23,728 nucleotides of DNA from JBBQVS01 sp038211295 (GTDB lineage: Bacteria; Chloroflexota; Ktedonobacteria; Ktedonobacterales; Ktedonobacteraceae): assembly GCA_038211295.1 (NCBI GenBank), contig JBBQVS010000061.1, positions 1 to 23,728 on the forward strand, given 5' to 3'. A program made the translations under genes and the position numbers. The notes under the pieces were generated by a model. It searched no databases and had not been told where the DNA came from. It saw only the letters and a program-made list of their open reading frames with translations. Shown here piece after piece: positions 1-7,099 of this stretch. Positions within the stretch are counted from its first letter, which is position 1. Each line of letters opens with the position of its first letter.

Positions 1-206
1 CCAAGATGCATGCAGACATCCTATTAAACGCCGAATTTGTTCCAGTTCTTTGCTTCCAGACTTTTGGCTATCCAGGGAATATCAACGTTTGACACTCCTC
101 AAAAGCACCGTTTGCGTCAAGCAAAAATATTTCGCGGCAGATGGTGAAACAAAATGACAGGAAAGTATCTCTTACTAGTACATCACGTAAAAATGACGTA
201 GATTTT

Positions 207-226
207 ACTCCACCCCAAAGTGGAGT
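207..226 (+). promoter_or_regulatory. Leader hairpin before the desaturase
   Basis: A 7-bp perfect stem (ACTCCAC at 207-213 with GTGGAGT at 220-226, 6-nt loop) lies 10 nt upstream of the GGAGG ribosome binding site of the desaturase. It contains the GTG at 220 that would extend the reading frame by nine codons. A thermosensitive or translational control role is inference only. The remaining DNA at 1-206 holds no gene I can name; two frames stay open from the left edge (to 92 and 157) without a recognisable product. Confidence 0.4.
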
Positions 227-246
227 TGCTACTTTCGGAGGTTTTC

Positions 247-1137
247 ATGAATGCTAAGGCTATCTACAGGGCCATCATCCTTGTAGTTGTCGTAGGCCCT
301 TTACTCGCGACCATCTTCGCGATCAACTTGCTCTGGCAACGGGCCGTTCATCCACTCGACATTGTATTATTACTCAGCATGTACACGATCACTGCGTTAG
401 GTGTGACCGTTGGCTATCATCGAATGCTCACACATCGGAGCTTCCAACCGCACCCGGTTATTAAATTTCTGTTTCTCGTAATGGGTTCGATGTCTCTCGA
501 AGGTGCCGCGCTCGAATGGGCCGCCACACACACAAAGCATCACGCACAGGCTGACAAAGAGGGCGACCCCCACAGTCCTGTAGAAGGCTTCTTTCACGCC
601 CATGTTGGCTGGCTCTTTAAGGATCGCATGGCACCACCCGAAATATATGCCCGTCACCTGCTCAAAGACCCGATTGTGGTGTTTGTAAGTCGCACATTCT
701 TTCTCTGGGTTGGCCTCTCGCTCCTCGTTCCATTTCTGCTCGGTGGCTGGACAGGCTTACTCTGGGGCGGTCTCGTCCGCATCTTCTTGGCCCACCATAT
801 CACATGGAGCGTCAATTCGGTCTGTCACACCTTTGGCAAGCGCGAGTTCGAGACAAACGATCAGAGCCGCAACGAGTGGGTTGTTGGTCTGCTTGGCTTT
901 GGCGAAGGCTGGCACAACAACCATCACGCCTTCCCACGCTCGGCCTTTCACGGCCTGCACTGGTGGCAGTTCGACCTCTCCGGCTACCTCATCTGGACGC
1001 TTGAACGCGTGGGCCTCGTGAAAGATGTCTACCGCGTGACACCTGAGATGCTCGCACGCCGTTCCGCCAAACGTGGAGCAGTTGCCCTCAGCAGTGCCGA
1101 CGTTGTGGAAATGGAAGCCGAACAAGCGGTTTCATAA
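247..1137 (+). CDS. Acyl-CoA / fatty acid desaturase, membrane di-iron type
   Basis: The protein (296 aa) is a membrane fatty acid desaturase that would introduce a cis double bond into an acyl chain, using O2 and an electron donor at the cytoplasmic face of the membrane. All three histidine boxes of the acyl-CoA desaturase family are visible: HRMLTH (H58, H63), HTKHH (H95-H99) and HNNHH (H223-H227). They are separated by hydrophobic segments at about residues 7-30, 34-55 and 145-190. Length is normal for the bacterial delta-9 class. I choose ATG 247 because GGAGG at 237-241 is 5 nt upstream; an in-frame GTG at 220 lies inside a leader hairpin and is less likely. The gene stands alone, closed by a strong terminator. 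Regiospecificity and acyl-CoA versus acyl-lipid substrate cannot be told from sequence. Confidence 0.93.
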   Translation: MNAKAIYRAIILVVVVGPLLATIFAINLLWQRAVHPLDIVLLLSMYTITALGVTVGYHRMLTHRSFQPHPVIKFLFLVMGSMSLEGAALEWAATHTKHHAQADKEGDPHSPVEGFFHAHVGWLFKDRMAPPEIYARHLLKDPIVVFVSRTFFLWVGLSLLVPFLLGGWTGLLWGGLVRIFLAHHITWSVNSVCHTFGKREFETNDQSRNEWVVGLLGFGEGWHNNHHAFPRSAFHGLHWWQFDLSGYLIWTLERVGLVKDVYRVTPEMLARRSAKRGAVALSSADVVEMEAEQAVS

Positions 1138-1163
1138 TACTCGCTGATAGAAGAAAAAACAGA

Positions 1164-1214
1164 AAGACCGCCTGCGTTTCTCCTACGAGAAGAAAAACGC
1201 AGGCGGTCTTTTTC
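1164..1214 (+). terminator. Rho-independent terminator of the desaturase gene
   Basis: A 16-bp perfect stem (arms 1164-1179 and 1195-1210, core GACCGCCTGCG) with a 15-nt loop is followed by a T-run at 1209-1213. It begins 27 nt after the desaturase stop codon. Confidence 0.9.
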
Positions 1215-1230
1215 TCCTCAAACCTCCTGA

Positions 1231-1336
1231 TTGACAACACAGCGAAAGCCCTATACAATCCCAGTGTAAAACCGTCTGTTTTGTACATTTATGCCCTGTG
1301 TATACTATCAGTATGCGTAAAATATTTCTGAGGAGG
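1231..1336 (+). promoter_or_regulatory. Probable original promoter and ribosome binding site of manC
   Basis: TTGACA at 1231-1236 is followed by TATACA at 1252-1257 (15-nt spacer, slightly short). A second -10-like TATACT lies at 1301-1306. A strong Shine-Dalgarno AGGAGG is at 1331-1336, but no start codon follows it at the usual distance: the IscB element begins a few bases later. The best reading is that these signals belonged to the manC gene now starting at 2398. They may now drive the omega RNA, the iscB remnant and manC as one transcript. Confidence 0.55.
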
Positions 1337-1344
1337 TTTGTATA

Positions 1345-1581
1345 AGTCAAGAACCTCTCCCGTAGAACGGGAGAGGTTTGCGTGAAAGCGTAAGCCTGAT
1401 CTTGTCCAGACTCAGCGAAAGCTACGTTAGAGGTGAAATTAGGTATCAAGAGATGCGAGGCCAGTCTCATCCACTACGGTTATAAGGTAAACAGGTTGAA
1501 AGGGAAGGCCAGTGCTTGCAACGCTAAACCACCTTCTACCATTGTCGAGGTCAACATTACCTACGAGAGTAGAGGCTCATC
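1345..1581 (+). ncRNA. IscB omega RNA (HEARO-like RNA)
   Basis: The 237 nt before the iscB remnant read as a compact structured RNA. An 11-bp perfect hairpin comes first (arms 1352-1362 and 1368-1378, loop TAGAA). A GAAA-capped hairpin follows (stem at about 1378-1383 with 1388-1393, loop 1384-1387), then a small AGC-GAAA-GCT hairpin near 1414-1423. IscB proteins are known to use an RNA encoded directly upstream of their gene, whose 5' end carries the guide copied from the DNA flanking the left end. That guide would be the roughly 16-20 nt before about 1345, the region holding AGGAGG. Family assignment rests on position, adjacency to iscB and hairpin content; a covariance-model search was not possible. 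Confidence 0.7.
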
Positions 1582-2376
1582 ATGAGCAACGTTTTTGTCT
1601 TAGACACCATGCACAAACCGCTTGACCCTATACACCCTGGATATGCACGAAAACTGTTATTCAGTGGTAAAGCGGCGGTGTTCAAAAGATATCCCTTTAC
1701 AATTATTCTCACAAGAGCCACTGGAGGAACCAATCGAGTGAGCAACCTCACGTTAGCGTGTGAGCCATGCAATATCCGTAAGGGGACGCAAGATATACGC
1801 ATGTTTCTGGCAAGCAAGCCCGATGTGTTGAAACGGGTGCTTGCTCATGCCAAAGCCCCCTTGAAGGACGCGGCGGCGGTCAATGCCACCCGATGGGCCT
1901 TGTACGAACGTTTGAAGAAAACGGGCTTGCCAGTTGAATGTGGCACTGGAGGGCGCGCGAAATTTAACCGCATGACACAAGGACTCGACAAAGCGCATTG
2001 GATTGATGCCGCCTGTGTGGGGGCAAGTACCCCTAGTGTGTTGCTGATAGACCGCGTGCATCCTTTGCTCATTGTGGCAACAGGCTATGGATGTCGGCAG
2101 ATGTGTTTGATGAGCAAACACGGATTTCCGAGAACGAAACCAAAGGCACGTCATAAGTCCTCTATGGGCTATGCAACGGGCGATGTAGTGAAGGCGGTTG
2201 CACCACGTGGTAAATATCAGGGAACCCACGAGGGGCGTATAGCAATACGGTTTCGTCCTTCGTTTCACCTGAACGGCTTTGATGTCGCACCCAAATATCT
2301 GACACGTATTCAACGCAATGACGGCTATCAGTATGAGAAAGGAGTGTCGCATTCCTCCCCTCGCCTGAAGGCGTAG
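1582..2376 (+). pseudogene. iscB: IscB RNA-guided nuclease with internal in-frame deletion
   Basis: The frame (264 aa) starts like an intact IscB: the PLMP domain is at residues about 12-39, with motif KPLDPIHPG. At residue 43/44 (nt about 1710) it jumps straight into the second half of the HNH domain (GGTNRVSNLTLACEPCN, residues 48-64). The RuvC-III segment with HWIDAACVGAS (D142) and a target-interaction-like C-terminus ending at 264 follow. RuvC-I with its catalytic Asp, the Arg-rich bridge helix, RuvC-II and the HNH half carrying the catalytic His and first zinc CxxC are all absent. From my memory of family length, roughly 170-190 residues are gone. The junction is in frame and no stop interrupts either side. 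It cannot cut DNA by the known mechanism; whether it still binds its RNA is open. The stop codon lies inside the right-end hairpin. Confidence 0.8.
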
Positions 2377-2390
2377 GGGTTCCCTGCGAC
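2346..2390 (+). repeat. Right-end hairpin of the IscB element
   Basis: This is an imperfect palindrome. The outer stem GTCGCA (2346-2351) pairs with TGCGAC (2385-2390), then comes a symmetric 5x5 internal loop. The inner 9-bp stem (2357-2365 with 2370-2379, one bulged T) has a TGAA loop. This is the typical form of an IS200/IS605-family right end recognised by a Y1 transposase. The iscB stop TAG (2374-2376) is in its 3' arm. Confidence 0.8.
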
Positions 2391-2397
2391 AACGTTT

Positions 2398-3462
2398 ATG
2401 GAACACTTGCACACCGTTATTTTAGCCGGTGGGAGCGGAACCCGCCTGTGGCCTCTTAGCACGCCCGCGTTTCCCAAACAATTTTTGCCCCTGCCAAACG
2501 GCAAGAGTATGATTCAGGAGACACTGGCGCGTGTCTCATCGCTTACCACACCCGAACAGTCATGGGTGGTAACGGGACGTAGTATGGCGGAACTCGCACA
2601 GACACACCTACCCTCGGTGCCAGCACAGCACATTTTACGCGAGCCAATGGGTCGCAGTTCCGGCCCCGCCATCGCATGGGCAGCAGCAACCATCGCACGC
2701 AAAGACCCACAGGCGGTAATGGCAATTTTCAGCGCGGACGCCGTAATTCTCAATGTCGAGGCACTGCTCAAAACGCTCCACCTCGCCAACGAGTTGGCGG
2801 AGAAGGGGCGACTCGTCACTATTGGTATCAAGCCAACCACGCCCGAAACAGGCTATGGTTACATTCGTTTCGCAGACGAGGTTGACGAAGGGTACGGACA
2901 TCAAGCCTTCAGTGCCGAACGCTTTGTTGAAAAACCGAATTTGAGTACAGCGCAAAGCTACCTGCGCGACGGTCACTATGTCTGGAACGCGGGCATCTTT
3001 ATCTGGCAGGCAGAGGCGATTGTAGCGGAATTTCGCGAGCACTTGCCCGAAATGATGCGGAAGATCGATACCATCGTCGAGGCAATGGAGACTACAAATG
3101 GACAGGCCATGCTCGACGAACTCTGGCCCACCCTGCAAAGTGTCTCGATTGACTACGGTATCCTCGAAAAGACACATAACCTTGTCGTTATTCCCGCCGA
3201 ACTTGACTGGAACGACGTTGGCAACTGGGAACAGTATGGCGCACTCTTCCCCGCAAACGAGCAGGGCATCCGTGCCTTTGGCAACCACACAGGCATGGGA
3301 AGCCAAAACATCATTGTCTACAACAATACCGCACGGCAAATTTACACAATTGGTATGGAAGACGCGATTGTCGTTGAAATGGAGAACATTACTGTTGTTT
3401 GCCATAAAGATCATGTACAACGGGTCAAAGAACTAGCAGAGTCGCAGAAAAAAAATTCGTAG
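2398..3462 (+). CDS. manC: Mannose-1-phosphate guanylyltransferase
   Basis: The enzyme makes GDP-mannose from mannose-1-phosphate and GTP in the cytoplasm, the donor for mannosylated glycans and the precursor of GDP-fucose and GDP-rhamnose. At 354 aa it is the short, single-domain form without a fused phosphomannose isomerase. The nucleotide-binding signature LAGGSGTRLWPLS is at residues 9-21 with PKQF at 26-29. The sugar-binding FVEKP motif and the left-handed-helix C-terminal part are also present. ATG 2398 gives the canonical family N-terminus, yet no Shine-Dalgarno precedes it: the bases before it are the end of the IscB element. Translation may now depend on coupling to the iscB remnant, whose stop is 21 nt upstream. 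No phosphomannomutase or mannosyltransferase is adjacent. Confidence 0.93.
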   Translation: MEHLHTVILAGGSGTRLWPLSTPAFPKQFLPLPNGKSMIQETLARVSSLTTPEQSWVVTGRSMAELAQTHLPSVPAQHILREPMGRSSGPAIAWAAATIARKDPQAVMAIFSADAVILNVEALLKTLHLANELAEKGRLVTIGIKPTTPETGYGYIRFADEVDEGYGHQAFSAERFVEKPNLSTAQSYLRDGHYVWNAGIFIWQAEAIVAEFREHLPEMMRKIDTIVEAMETTNGQAMLDELWPTLQSVSIDYGILEKTHNLVVIPAELDWNDVGNWEQYGALFPANEQGIRAFGNHTGMGSQNIIVYNNTARQIYTIGMEDAIVVEMENITVVCHKDHVQRVKELAESQKKNS

Positions 3463-3539
3463 TTCATGCGTTGTGAGAAGCAGGGCGCGAGCAAACCGCT
3501 CTCTACCGCAGTCATAATTATTGGTTTCAATGGAGCAAG

Positions 3540-3575
3540 TGACCTGTCGCACCGCGTGTCGTGACAGGTCATTTT
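3540..3575 (+). terminator. Terminator after manC
   Basis: A 9-bp perfect stem (TGACCTGTC 3540-3548 with GACAGGTCA 3563-3571) is followed immediately by TTTT. It is 77 nt after the manC stop. Confidence 0.75.
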
Positions 3576-3584
3576 GACGCGCTG

Positions 3585-3820
3585 TGCTATAATATGCAAA
3601 GCTATTGGCACATAAAAAGCGGAGAACGATGTTCTCCAGAAAGCTTGTCCTCTACATACGCGGTACGAATGCTCAAATCCCGCCGCACAAGCACAAGACG
3701 AATTCTTGCAAGGTGTGAGAATACATTCCAACTACAAGACACGACCTACGTTTAGCGCAAGGCGCAACACCTCAACAACGGGTGAGACACCACTGTAGGC
3801 AAGAGAGGATTAGAAATACT
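3585..3820 (+). promoter_or_regulatory. Extended -10 promoter and long leader of the glycosyltransferase gene
   Basis: TGCTATAAT (3585-3593) is a textbook extended -10 box; no good -35 is needed or seen. Transcription from about 3600 would give a leader of roughly 220 nt before the ATG at 3821. The leader opens with a perfect 7-bp hairpin with a 3-nt loop (GGAGAAC 3621-3627, GTTCTCC 3631-3637). The rest of 3463-3820 holds only the manC terminator. A 64-codon frame at 3561-3755 shows no protein-like features. I recognise no known riboswitch. Confidence 0.55.
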
Positions 3821-4801
3821 ATGACAACTCATTCATTTCGCAATAGTATACCAGCAGAGGTACTCGCCCTTTCACACGAACGCGATCTTTTGCGCCGACG
3901 TGGACAATATGACCGCGCAGACGTGCTGAAACGCCAGATAGAAGATGCCGGCTACCTCATTCGTGATAACCCGCGCGGCGCACACCTCATGACAATACCA
4001 AATGTCGAGGTTGACGGGCAGCTCTTCCGTTCAACGCGCCATCTTCCTTCTCGCCTCGAAGAGCCTGATCGCTGCACCTTCTCGGTCAATATTCTCGCGC
4101 GTAACTCCTATGAACAGACTGTGCGCTGTGTCGAAAGCGTCTTTCGCTTCGCTGGCACAACCGATATCGAAGTTCTTGTAATCGATAACGCTTCACAGGA
4201 CGGTATAGACCTGTGGGCCGAGGCATTCAAGTATCAGGAGCTACGTCTACGTCTCGTGCATATCACACGCACAATGGGCGAGGCTGAAGCACGCAATGTC
4301 GGCCTGACCCAGAGCAGGGGCCGCTACATTCTTGTGCTGGACAGCACCGTCGAGCTGACAGGCGATATCTTTACACCACTTATGCGAACGCTGGAAGACG
4401 ATAACGTAGGCATTACAGGCCTTCGTGGCCTCCATACCACTGACCTGCGGAACTTCGAGATGTGCGAGAGTGCTGACGATACGGTTGATGTTATCGATAC
4501 TCTTTGTATGGCGTTCAAGCGCGTCTTGCTCAAAAAATCGGGACTGTTTGACGAACGCTACCGATTTCCGTATTATATGGATGTTGATTTCAATTTCACC
4601 ATGCGCGATCTAGGGACAACACTGGTTGTCACACCTGATCTTCCTATTACCCGTCACGCGGCAGCTCCCGATGCCCGCCTTTCAGAAGCAGAACAATTGC
4701 GTTTGACCAAACGCAACTTCTACCGCTTTAGAGAAAAGTGGGGCGAACGCGACGATCTGCTTTCTATTGAAGATGAGGATGACGAAGAAGAGGAAGAGTA
4801 A
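3821..4801 (+). CDS. Family 2 glycosyltransferase with N-terminal CysRS C-terminal-like domain
   Basis: The protein is 326 aa. Residues about 10-50 (ERDLLRRRGQYDRADVLKRQ, then a GYLIRDNPRGA segment) resemble the small C-terminal helical domain of cysteinyl-tRNA synthetase, whose usual form is 'R..AR....F..AD.IRD.L...GI...DTP.G'. Residues about 83-300 are a GT-A fold: SVNILARNSYEQT, then VLVIDNASQD, EARNVGLTQSRG and a VLDST motif in the metal/nucleotide-binding position, ending in a FDERY/YMDVDFNF segment of the acceptor region. The tail is very acidic (DEDDEEEEE). No membrane segment is evident, so it is likely cytoplasmic. ATG 3821 is preferred over the upstream GTG (3782) because GAGAGGA lies about 10 nt before it. 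The gene overlaps pepF by about 23 nt. Sugar and acceptor are unknown. Confidence 0.82.
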   Translation: MTTHSFRNSIPAEVLALSHERDLLRRRGQYDRADVLKRQIEDAGYLIRDNPRGAHLMTIPNVEVDGQLFRSTRHLPSRLEEPDRCTFSVNILARNSYEQTVRCVESVFRFAGTTDIEVLVIDNASQDGIDLWAEAFKYQELRLRLVHITRTMGEAEARNVGLTQSRGRYILVLDSTVELTGDIFTPLMRTLEDDNVGITGLRGLHTTDLRNFEMCESADDTVDVIDTLCMAFKRVLLKKSGLFDERYRFPYYMDVDFNFTMRDLGTTLVVTPDLPITRHAAAPDARLSEAEQLRLTKRNFYRFREKWGERDDLLSIEDEDDEEEEE

Positions 4802-6620
4802 ATTTGGAAAGGTAGTATCACCCTTGCAGACATTACAAAAGCGACAAGATATCTCTACAGAATATACGTGGAACCTCGAAAGCATTTTTGCAAGCGATGA
4901 AGAATGGGAGCGGGATTTCAAGACGCTCCAATCCGATTTGCCAGCAGTAGAAGCTCTCAAAGATACACTCTCGCAGAGCGGACAGGTGCTGCTCACCGTC
5001 CTGCAAAAGCGCGACGATATGGCTCTGTTGCTTGAGAAGCTGTACGTATACACTTCTATGCGTAGAGATGAAGATACAACCAATGGCAAATATCAGGCGA
5101 TGGCAGACCGCGCGATGCAGCTCGTCGTTCGCGCGACTACCGCGATCTCGTTTATCGAGCCTGAAATTCTTGCGTTGCCACAAGCGACGCTTGACCGTTT
5201 TGTGCAAGAAACATCCGGGCTTGCACTCTACAAGCAACAACTCTATGACTTGAACCGCAAGCGTGGACATGTACGTTCTGCTGAGATAGAGGCAGTGCTG
5301 GCTGCGACGGGCGAAGTGACTGACGCGCCCGACTCGATCTTCTCTATGATCGACAATGCCGATCTCAAGTTACCAACCATCACGAACGAAGAGGGCCAGG
5401 AAGTTGAGCTAACTAAAGGCAACTACCTGAGCTTTATTCGCAGTGCTGACCGACGTGTACGCAAAGAGGCGTTCGAGGGCATTCACGGTACGTTTCTCAA
5501 ACAGCGCAATACCCTCGCCGCTACCCTGTCGGCACAGGTCAAGAGCGATCTCTTCTACACACGCCAGCGCAACTACGCCTCCTGCCGCGAGCGTGCGCTG
5601 GCAGGAAACAACGTTCCCGTGAGTGTATACGATAACCTCATCGCGACGGTACACGAACACATTCCCCTGCTCAATCGCTACATGCAGTTGCGAAAGCGGA
5701 TGCTCAAACTCGACGAGTTACATATGTACGACTTGTATGTGCCGATAGTCGAAGAAACAACTGATGAGCTGACATATGAGCAGGCACGCGATACTGTGAC
5801 CGCCGCGCTTGCTCCACTCGGTGAAAACTACATCAATACACTCAAACAGGGCTTTGCCCAACGCTGGATCGATGTCTACGAGACACCGGGGAAGCGCGGA
5901 GGTGCCTATAGCGGCGGCGCATACGCAACGCAACCTTTTATTCTCCTCAATTTCCAGAACAAGCGCGATAGCATGTACACGCTGGCGCATGAACTGGGAC
6001 ATTCGATGCATTCTTTTTTTACACGCAAAAATCAACCCTATCAATACGGAGACTACACAATCTTCGTTGCCGAGGTTGCGTCTACGCTGAACGAGGGGCT
6101 ACTCACTGAATACCTGCTGAAAAACACAACGGAAAAAGCGGCGCAGATCGCACTCCTCAACCACGCGCTAGAGGATATTCGCGGCACACTCTTCCGCCAG
6201 ACTATGTTCGCAGAGTACGAGCAGACTATTCATCGTCTTGCCGAAGAGGGCGAGTCATTGACCGCTGACGTGCTAAGCGAACAGTACAAGCAATTGAACC
6301 AGAAATACTATGGTGCCGAGACGATTATTGATGATCTCATCGGCATCGAGTGGGGACGCATTCCACACTTCTATTACAATTTCTACGTGTACCAGTATGC
6401 AACAGGCATCTCTGCCGCGTCCGCTCTGGTACAACAGATATCGCAAGAGGGCCAACCCGCCGTCGAACGGTATCTCAACTTTCTTAGCTCTGGCTCTTCC
6501 GATTATAGTATCGAACTGCTCAAGAAAGCGGGCGTGGATATGAACTCGCCAGAACCAATACGTCAGGCGTTTCAACTCTTCGACTCCTACTTGACAAGGA
6601 TGGAACAGTTGCTCGGCTAA
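4779..6620 (+). CDS. pepF: Oligoendopeptidase F, M3B zinc metallopeptidase
   Basis: This cytoplasmic metallopeptidase degrades short oligopeptides. At 613 aa it has the normal PepF length. The zinc site HELGHSMHS has H404 and H408, with E432 in the FVAEVASTLNE helix as third ligand. The N-terminal half carries the usual helical region starting EYTWNLESIFAS, and the C-terminus has the substrate-groove Tyr segments (GRIPHFYYNFYVYQYATG). The start is uncertain: TTG 4767, ATG 4773, ATG 4779 and TTG 4824 (with GGAAAGG 11 nt upstream) are all in frame. The basic residues before about 4815 are the frame-shifted reading of the acidic tail codons of the preceding gene, so TTG 4824 may well be real. 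Overlap suggests translational coupling to the glycosyltransferase gene. A terminator follows directly. Confidence 0.95.
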   Translation: MTKKRKSKFGKVVSPLQTLQKRQDISTEYTWNLESIFASDEEWERDFKTLQSDLPAVEALKDTLSQSGQVLLTVLQKRDDMALLLEKLYVYTSMRRDEDTTNGKYQAMADRAMQLVVRATTAISFIEPEILALPQATLDRFVQETSGLALYKQQLYDLNRKRGHVRSAEIEAVLAATGEVTDAPDSIFSMIDNADLKLPTITNEEGQEVELTKGNYLSFIRSADRRVRKEAFEGIHGTFLKQRNTLAATLSAQVKSDLFYTRQRNYASCRERALAGNNVPVSVYDNLIATVHEHIPLLNRYMQLRKRMLKLDELHMYDLYVPIVEETTDELTYEQARDTVTAALAPLGENYINTLKQGFAQRWIDVYETPGKRGGAYSGGAYATQPFILLNFQNKRDSMYTLAHELGHSMHSFFTRKNQPYQYGDYTIFVAEVASTLNEGLLTEYLLKNTTEKAAQIALLNHALEDIRGTLFRQTMFAEYEQTIHRLAEEGESLTADVLSEQYKQLNQKYYGAETIIDDLIGIEWGRIPHFYYNFYVYQYATGISAASALVQQISQEGQPAVERYLNFLSSGSSDYSIELLKKAGVDMNSPEPIRQAFQLFDSYLTRMEQLLG

Positions 6621-6627
6621 AGACTGC

Positions 6628-6682
6628 AATAGTATGAGACATGATAGAATTACATCATCATGCCTCATACTATTTCTTCCTG
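6628..6682 (+). terminator. Terminator after pepF
   Basis: An 11-bp outer stem (AATAGTATGAG 6628-6638 with CTCATACTATT 6664-6674) is extended inward by a CATGAT/ATCATCATG pairing and followed by a T-rich stretch. It begins 8 nt after the stop codon. Confidence 0.75.
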
Positions 6683-6794
6683 TTTCAAGAAGCCTCTTCG
6701 CGTTTGTATACGTTTCATTCTTCTTGCGAGTATTATAAGCAGAAGGAACGCTGATGTTCCGTGAAGACCAGAGGATAAAAAGGAGAACACCACA

Positions 6795-7019
6795 ATGGCT
6801 GAAGAGAATAAAGATTTGGGTACACAGGGCCAGGAAAACACTCTCAAGGGCAAGCTCGATCAGGCTGCTGGCAAGGTTCAACAAAAGGTTGGTCAGGTCA
6901 CTGGCAACACCGAGATGGAGACAAAGGGCGATGCCAAGCAGGTTGGCGGCACAGCAAAGTCTACACTTGGCAATGCACAGCAGAAGGTAGACGACGCTCT
7001 CAATCCAAACAAAGAGTAG
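6795..7019 (+). CDS. CsbD-like stress-response protein
   Basis: This is a 74-aa, highly polar, Lys/Gln/Gly-rich helical protein with the CsbD-family pattern (LKGKLDQAAGKVQQKVGQ followed by a second KGDAKQVGG repeat). CsbD-like proteins are small, abundant and general-stress induced in other bacteria; their molecular role is unsettled. AAGGAG lies about 10 nt before ATG 6795. The gene is a single transcription unit between two terminators. The upstream gap contains TATTAT at 6731-6736 and a small GGAAC/GTTCC hairpin at 6745-6760. No sigma-B-type promoter could be confirmed. Confidence 0.88.
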   Translation: MAEENKDLGTQGQENTLKGKLDQAAGKVQQKVGQVTGNTEMETKGDAKQVGGTAKSTLGNAQQKVDDALNPNKE

Positions 7020-7043
7020 AATGCTTTCCTTTTAGCAGATATA

Positions 7044-7086
7044 AAACGACTCTGGGTGCACCTTCTGGATGCGCCCAGAGTCGTTT
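7044..7086. terminator. Bidirectional terminator between the csbD-like gene and zwf
   Basis: A 13-bp perfect outer stem (AAACGACTCTGGG 7044-7056 with its complement 7074-7086) carries a further GCACC/GGATGC pairing inside. It lies between converging genes, with T-rich sequence on the plus side and A-rich sequence on the other, so it can serve both. Confidence 0.85.
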
Positions 7087-7099
7087 CTCTCGTACTTCT

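Larger units (their letters stand above)
1340..2394 (+). mobile_element. IscB-bearing IS200/IS605-like (HEARO) element, internally deleted
   Basis: The element consists of a structured left end, the iscB-derived frame (1582-2376) and a right-end imperfect palindrome (2346-2390). No transposase gene is present, as is usual for such non-autonomous elements that depend on a TnpA encoded elsewhere. Ends are approximate: left between about 1338 and 1345, right between about 2390 and 2394. As expected for this single-strand peel-and-paste family, there is no evident target duplication or terminal inverted repeat. It separates AGGAGG (1331-1336) from the ATG at 2398, so removing it would restore normal spacing. 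At about 1.05 kb it is shorter than a full-length IscB element because the coding region has lost its centre. Confidence 0.75.

Noticed and set aside
2..157. Frames open from the left edge (to 92 and to 157)
   Set aside because: They are too short to recognise as the end of a gene and no motif is visible; not called.
1753..2412. 219-codon open frame on the minus strand opposite the iscB remnant
   Set aside because: It is antisense to a recognisable IscB sequence, is rich in Cys, His and Arg without any family motif, and has no ribosome binding site.
3561..3755. 64-codon frame in the manC to glycosyltransferase gap
   Set aside because: It starts inside the terminator stem and before the extended -10 promoter, has no ribosome binding site and no protein-like pattern.
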